From: Dyadobacter psychrophilus
GTDB taxonomy: Bacteria > Bacteroidota > Bacteroidia > Cytophagales > Spirosomataceae
DNA: 64,000 nucleotides
Assembly (NCBI RefSeq): GCF_900167945.1
Contig: NZ_FUZA01000006.1
Span: 1 to 64,000 of the forward strand
Direction of reading: 5' to 3'
Part shown: positions 61,982 through 64,000 of the stretch, in pieces
How the letters are laid out: every line of letters starts with the position of its first letter
Position numbering within the stretch: the first letter of the stretch is position 1
The notes under the pieces: generated by a model
The model's database searches: none
The model's input: the letters and a program-made list of their open reading frames with translations, nothing else
Told to the model about the DNA's origin: nothing
Position numbers and translations under genes: made by a program

Positions 61982-62060
61982 AAAGATTCAGATGACACCA
62001 TTAAAGGCCTCAAAGCCAATCTAAGGGGACAATCGATTCGTTTTTTAAAAAACAGATAGC

Positions 62061-62540
62061 ATGGAAAAACAGTTTTTGGAGATGATCACTATGCATAAGG
62101 CCACCATTCATAAGGTGACACGACTTTACCGGGACAGTCCTGAGGATCGCGCGGATCTTTTTCAAGAGATCGTTTTACAGTTGTGGCAGTCTTTCTCAAA
62201 ATTCGAGGGGAAGTCCAAGCAAAGTACTTGGATATACAGAATTGCCCTTAACACCGCAATGGCCTGCTATCGAAAGAAGAGCATAATATTATCATTCCCC
62301 GAACGATTACCTGACAAGGAAGATACCAACATTGATTATGAGAGTCGGGAGAGAGAAGAGCAGCTGTTTGTAATACTGAAAAAGCTAAATGAAGCAGACA
62401 GGGCTTTACTCGCATTGTATTTCGAAGACTTCGACTATCGCCAGATGGCAGAAATAACGGGGTTGAGCGAAAACCATATCGCCGTAAAAATGGGAAGAAT
62501 TAGGTCCAGTTTAAAAAAAATATTAAATCCAGTAAAATGA
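62061..62540 (+). CDS. ECF-type RNA polymerase sigma factor
   Basis: 159 residues. Sigma region 2 with RADLFQEIVLQLWQSFSKFEGKS and STWIYRIALNTAMACYRKK; region 4 with LALYFEDFDYRQMAEITGLSENHIAVKMGRIRSSLKKIL. Its last bases overlap the start of the downstream membrane-protein gene (ATGA), the standard coupling to a regulatory partner. Targets unknown. Confidence 0.92.
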   Translation: MEKQFLEMITMHKATIHKVTRLYRDSPEDRADLFQEIVLQLWQSFSKFEGKSKQSTWIYRIALNTAMACYRKKSIILSFPERLPDKEDTNIDYESREREEQLFVILKKLNEADRALLALYFEDFDYRQMAEITGLSENHIAVKMGRIRSSLKKILNPVK

Positions 62541-63076
62541 ATCTCGATGAACTTAAAAACGATTGGAAAAGCATTCAGCCAGAACATACCGGCATGAAAG
62601 AGCAGCCAATGCTAAAAAAAGGAACTAGCCAGTTAAATGCTATAAGGCTGCGGCTTGTGATAGAAATAGTGTCCTACATCCTATTTCTCGCCGTTTACTA
62701 TACGATGTTTGATGGGGACAAAAAACCGTTGTACGCCAATTTCTTATTGGTAGGATCTTTTCTCCTGGTCATCATACATAGCTTGACGGGCTACCTGGCC
62801 GCAAAAAACATTGTATCAGGAGAAGATATTTTACAGTCGATGATTAAATATCACAAAAAGCTTAAAGGATATGCTATGGTTTCTTTGCTGACACGGACGG
62901 TCTCATTGATTTGCCTGTTAATTTTCTTTGTTTCTTCTGTAGAGCTTGATACTGAAAAAAACTGGATGCTAATTGGCCTTCTGTTGCTCGTCGCCTTTCA
63001 GGCTTATATAAATCATAAGATATGGTCTGCGAGAATAAACAGAATAGGGCATTGCATTGAAAATTGGCAGTCATAA
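62537..63076 (+). CDS. Membrane partner of the ECF sigma factor
   Basis: 179 residues. A short cytoplasmic N-terminus (MNLDELKNDWKSIQPE) is followed by four helices (about 38-57, 65-85, 110-132, 138-155). Proteins with this layout regularly follow ECF sigma genes in Bacteroidota. No zinc-type anti-sigma motif is visible, so an anti-sigma role is by position only. Confidence 0.65.
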   Translation: MNLDELKNDWKSIQPEHTGMKEQPMLKKGTSQLNAIRLRLVIEIVSYILFLAVYYTMFDGDKKPLYANFLLVGSFLLVIIHSLTGYLAAKNIVSGEDILQSMIKYHKKLKGYAMVSLLTRTVSLICLLIFFVSSVELDTEKNWMLIGLLLLVAFQAYINHKIWSARINRIGHCIENWQS

Positions 63077-63127
63077 ACATAAGACATTAGGCTACCACAG
63101 CCACTAAGCCACCGTGGCGCGGCGGCG

Positions 63128-63186
63128 GCGCGGTTCGACTCTGTCATCCCGACAAAAACCTGGTCTTCGGACCGGGCTTTTTCGGT
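63128..63186 (+). repeat. Degenerate tRNA 3'-end copy C with terminator
   Basis: GCGCGGTTCGACTCTGTCATCCCGAC-type sequence (63128-63152) resembles the tRNA 3' ends at 48177 and 56850, with more changes. It is followed by a hairpin with TTCG loop and T-run (63157-63183). No tRNA body is present. Confidence 0.5.
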
Positions 63187-63295
63187 TTTAGTGCACTAGC
63201 GAAAAATATTGTAACTTGTTAAGTGTAACATAGCCAACGCAAAGCCCCAAAACGCTGGTGGCAGTGTAACAGAACGACAGTAACAACATAAAACA

Positions 63296-63877
63296 ATGCA
63301 AGATTTATTATTTGACTTTATAGCAAAATACATTTCTCTGACAGATGATGAAAAGAACGCTATCGTTTCTTTAGACATATTCCGTTCTTTTAAAAAGGGA
63401 ACAACTTTACTCAAAGAAGGACAAAGGTCTAATGATGGGTACTTTGTTCTTAAAGGTTGTATCCGGACCTATTATATAATAAGCGGAGAAGAAAAAACAA
63501 CGGCATTCTACACAGAAATGGAAGCTTTGACGCCGCATTGTGTTATTAATAAAGCCCCTTCCGAATATTACATATCGTGTGTGGAAGATACAATCCTGAT
63601 AATTTCAACCCCTGATATGGAAACTGAGATGTTTAGCAAGTTTCCAAAGTTTGAAAGCCTTTGCAGAATATTGGGAGAGGAACTTTTGGTTAAGCAACAA
63701 ATTAATTTTGATGAGTTTAAGACCTCTTCTCCCGAACAACGATATTTGAATCTGTTACAAAAAAGACCTGACTTGATTCAACGTGTTCCGCAACACCAGT
63801 TAGCCAGTTATCTTGGTATAAAACCACAGTCATTAAGCAGGTTAAGGGCAAGGATTTTGGAAAAAGATAAAGGTTAA
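63296..63877 (+). CDS. Crp/Fnr-family transcriptional regulator
   Basis: 193 residues. Cyclic-nucleotide-binding fold (about 20-120: KGTTLLKEGQRSNDGYFVLKGCIRTYY) and a C-terminal helix-turn-helix (RVPQHQLASYLGIKPQSLSRLRARI). It lacks the FNR cysteines and canonical cAMP-binding residues, as is typical for the many Bacteroidota members with unknown ligands. Possibly controls the downstream exported protein at 63956. Confidence 0.9.
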   Translation: MQDLLFDFIAKYISLTDDEKNAIVSLDIFRSFKKGTTLLKEGQRSNDGYFVLKGCIRTYYIISGEEKTTAFYTEMEALTPHCVINKAPSEYYISCVEDTILIISTPDMETEMFSKFPKFESLCRILGEELLVKQQINFDEFKTSSPEQRYLNLLQKRPDLIQRVPQHQLASYLGIKPQSLSRLRARILEKDKG

Positions 63878-63955
63878 GAGTCATTTCTTAACTTAAGTGA
63901 ACGTATTTAAGCAACCTGCTAATCTAATTTGCAGTATCATTTAACAGGAAAAGAT

Positions 63956-64000
63956 ATGCAAAAGAGATTTTTACGTTTCGCGTTAATTTTAATGATGGCA
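63956..64000 (+). CDS. Start of an exported protein (truncated by window end)
   Basis: ATG 63956 opens MQKRFLRFALILMMA, the beginning of a signal peptide. The rest lies outside the window, so nothing can be said on function. Confidence 0.45.
   Translation, partial: MQKRFLRFALILMMA

Noticed and set aside
1..64000. CRISPR arrays, rRNA genes, prophage or conjugation genes
   Set aside because: No regularly spaced repeats, rRNA-like segments or phage/transfer modules were seen; the only mobile element is the IS fragment at the left edge.

Overview
The window looks like a chromosomal segment of a Bacteroidota bacterium, most likely a Cytophagales member close to Dyadobacter or Spirosoma. This rests on several things seen together: a type IX secretion C-terminal domain, dockerin-like surface proteins, a TonB receptor with an N-terminal carboxypeptidase-regulatory domain behind a TPP riboswitch, LytTR/propeller signalling proteins, TAnnTTTG -7 boxes, and a general lack of strong Shine-Dalgarno sequences. 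The genus is an inference.

Layout. 1-3.5 kb: the 3' end of an IS3-family insertion sequence that has cut off the 5' part of a large repetitive surface-protein gene, followed by a T9SS cargo protein and a small lipoprotein. 3.8-9.4 kb: housekeeping genes (typA, glutamate dehydrogenase, a histidine kinase, a Dabb protein), then an intergenic region with a perfect inverted repeat and three exact DnaA boxes. 9.4-16.5 kb: a co-directional cluster of fatty-acyl-AMP ligase, acyl carrier protein, P450, MBOAT acyltransferase, SGNH/DltD-like protein and sodium:solute symporter. Its first five genes mirror the logic of the D-alanylation (dlt) operon but appear built for a long-chain acyl group. This is the best candidate for an undescribed system. 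16.5-19.9 kb: a TetR regulator with two oxidoreductases, and a secreted PIG-L deacetylase. 19.9-24.6 kb: an overlapping fdtA/fdtB/GT2/methyltransferase operon for an amino-deoxysugar, plus a polytopic membrane protein. 24.6-34.3 kb: outer-membrane protein, SbcC, GH3-family protein, S41 protease, ornithine aminotransferase. 34.4-41 kb: toxin-antitoxin pair, TPP-riboswitch-controlled TonB receptor, hemE, a HAD phosphatase, arginine decarboxylase. 41.2-48.1 kb: a TetR-TolC-MFP-RND efflux operon.

48.1-63.2 kb is accessory DNA. A complete tRNA-Pro(GGG) at 48,124 has its 3' end plus downstream terminator region duplicated at about 56,850, and a more degenerate copy lies at about 63,130. These look like attachment-site scars around two adjacent islands; no integrase remains in the window. 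Island 1 (48.2-56.85 kb) holds a YD-type lipoprotein, two single-domain globins, and a LytTR response regulator with a propeller histidine kinase. LytTR-like direct repeats and a duplicated promoter block suggest that the regulator controls the globins and the lipoprotein. It ends with a frameshifted repeat lipoprotein. Island 2 (56.9-63.1 kb) holds a divergent DoxX/HxlR pair around a 34-bp palindrome, a cupin, a DUF389 protein, an alanine/glycine symporter, a truncated serine hydrolase, and an ECF sigma factor with its membrane partner. A Crp/Fnr regulator and the first codons of an exported protein close the window.
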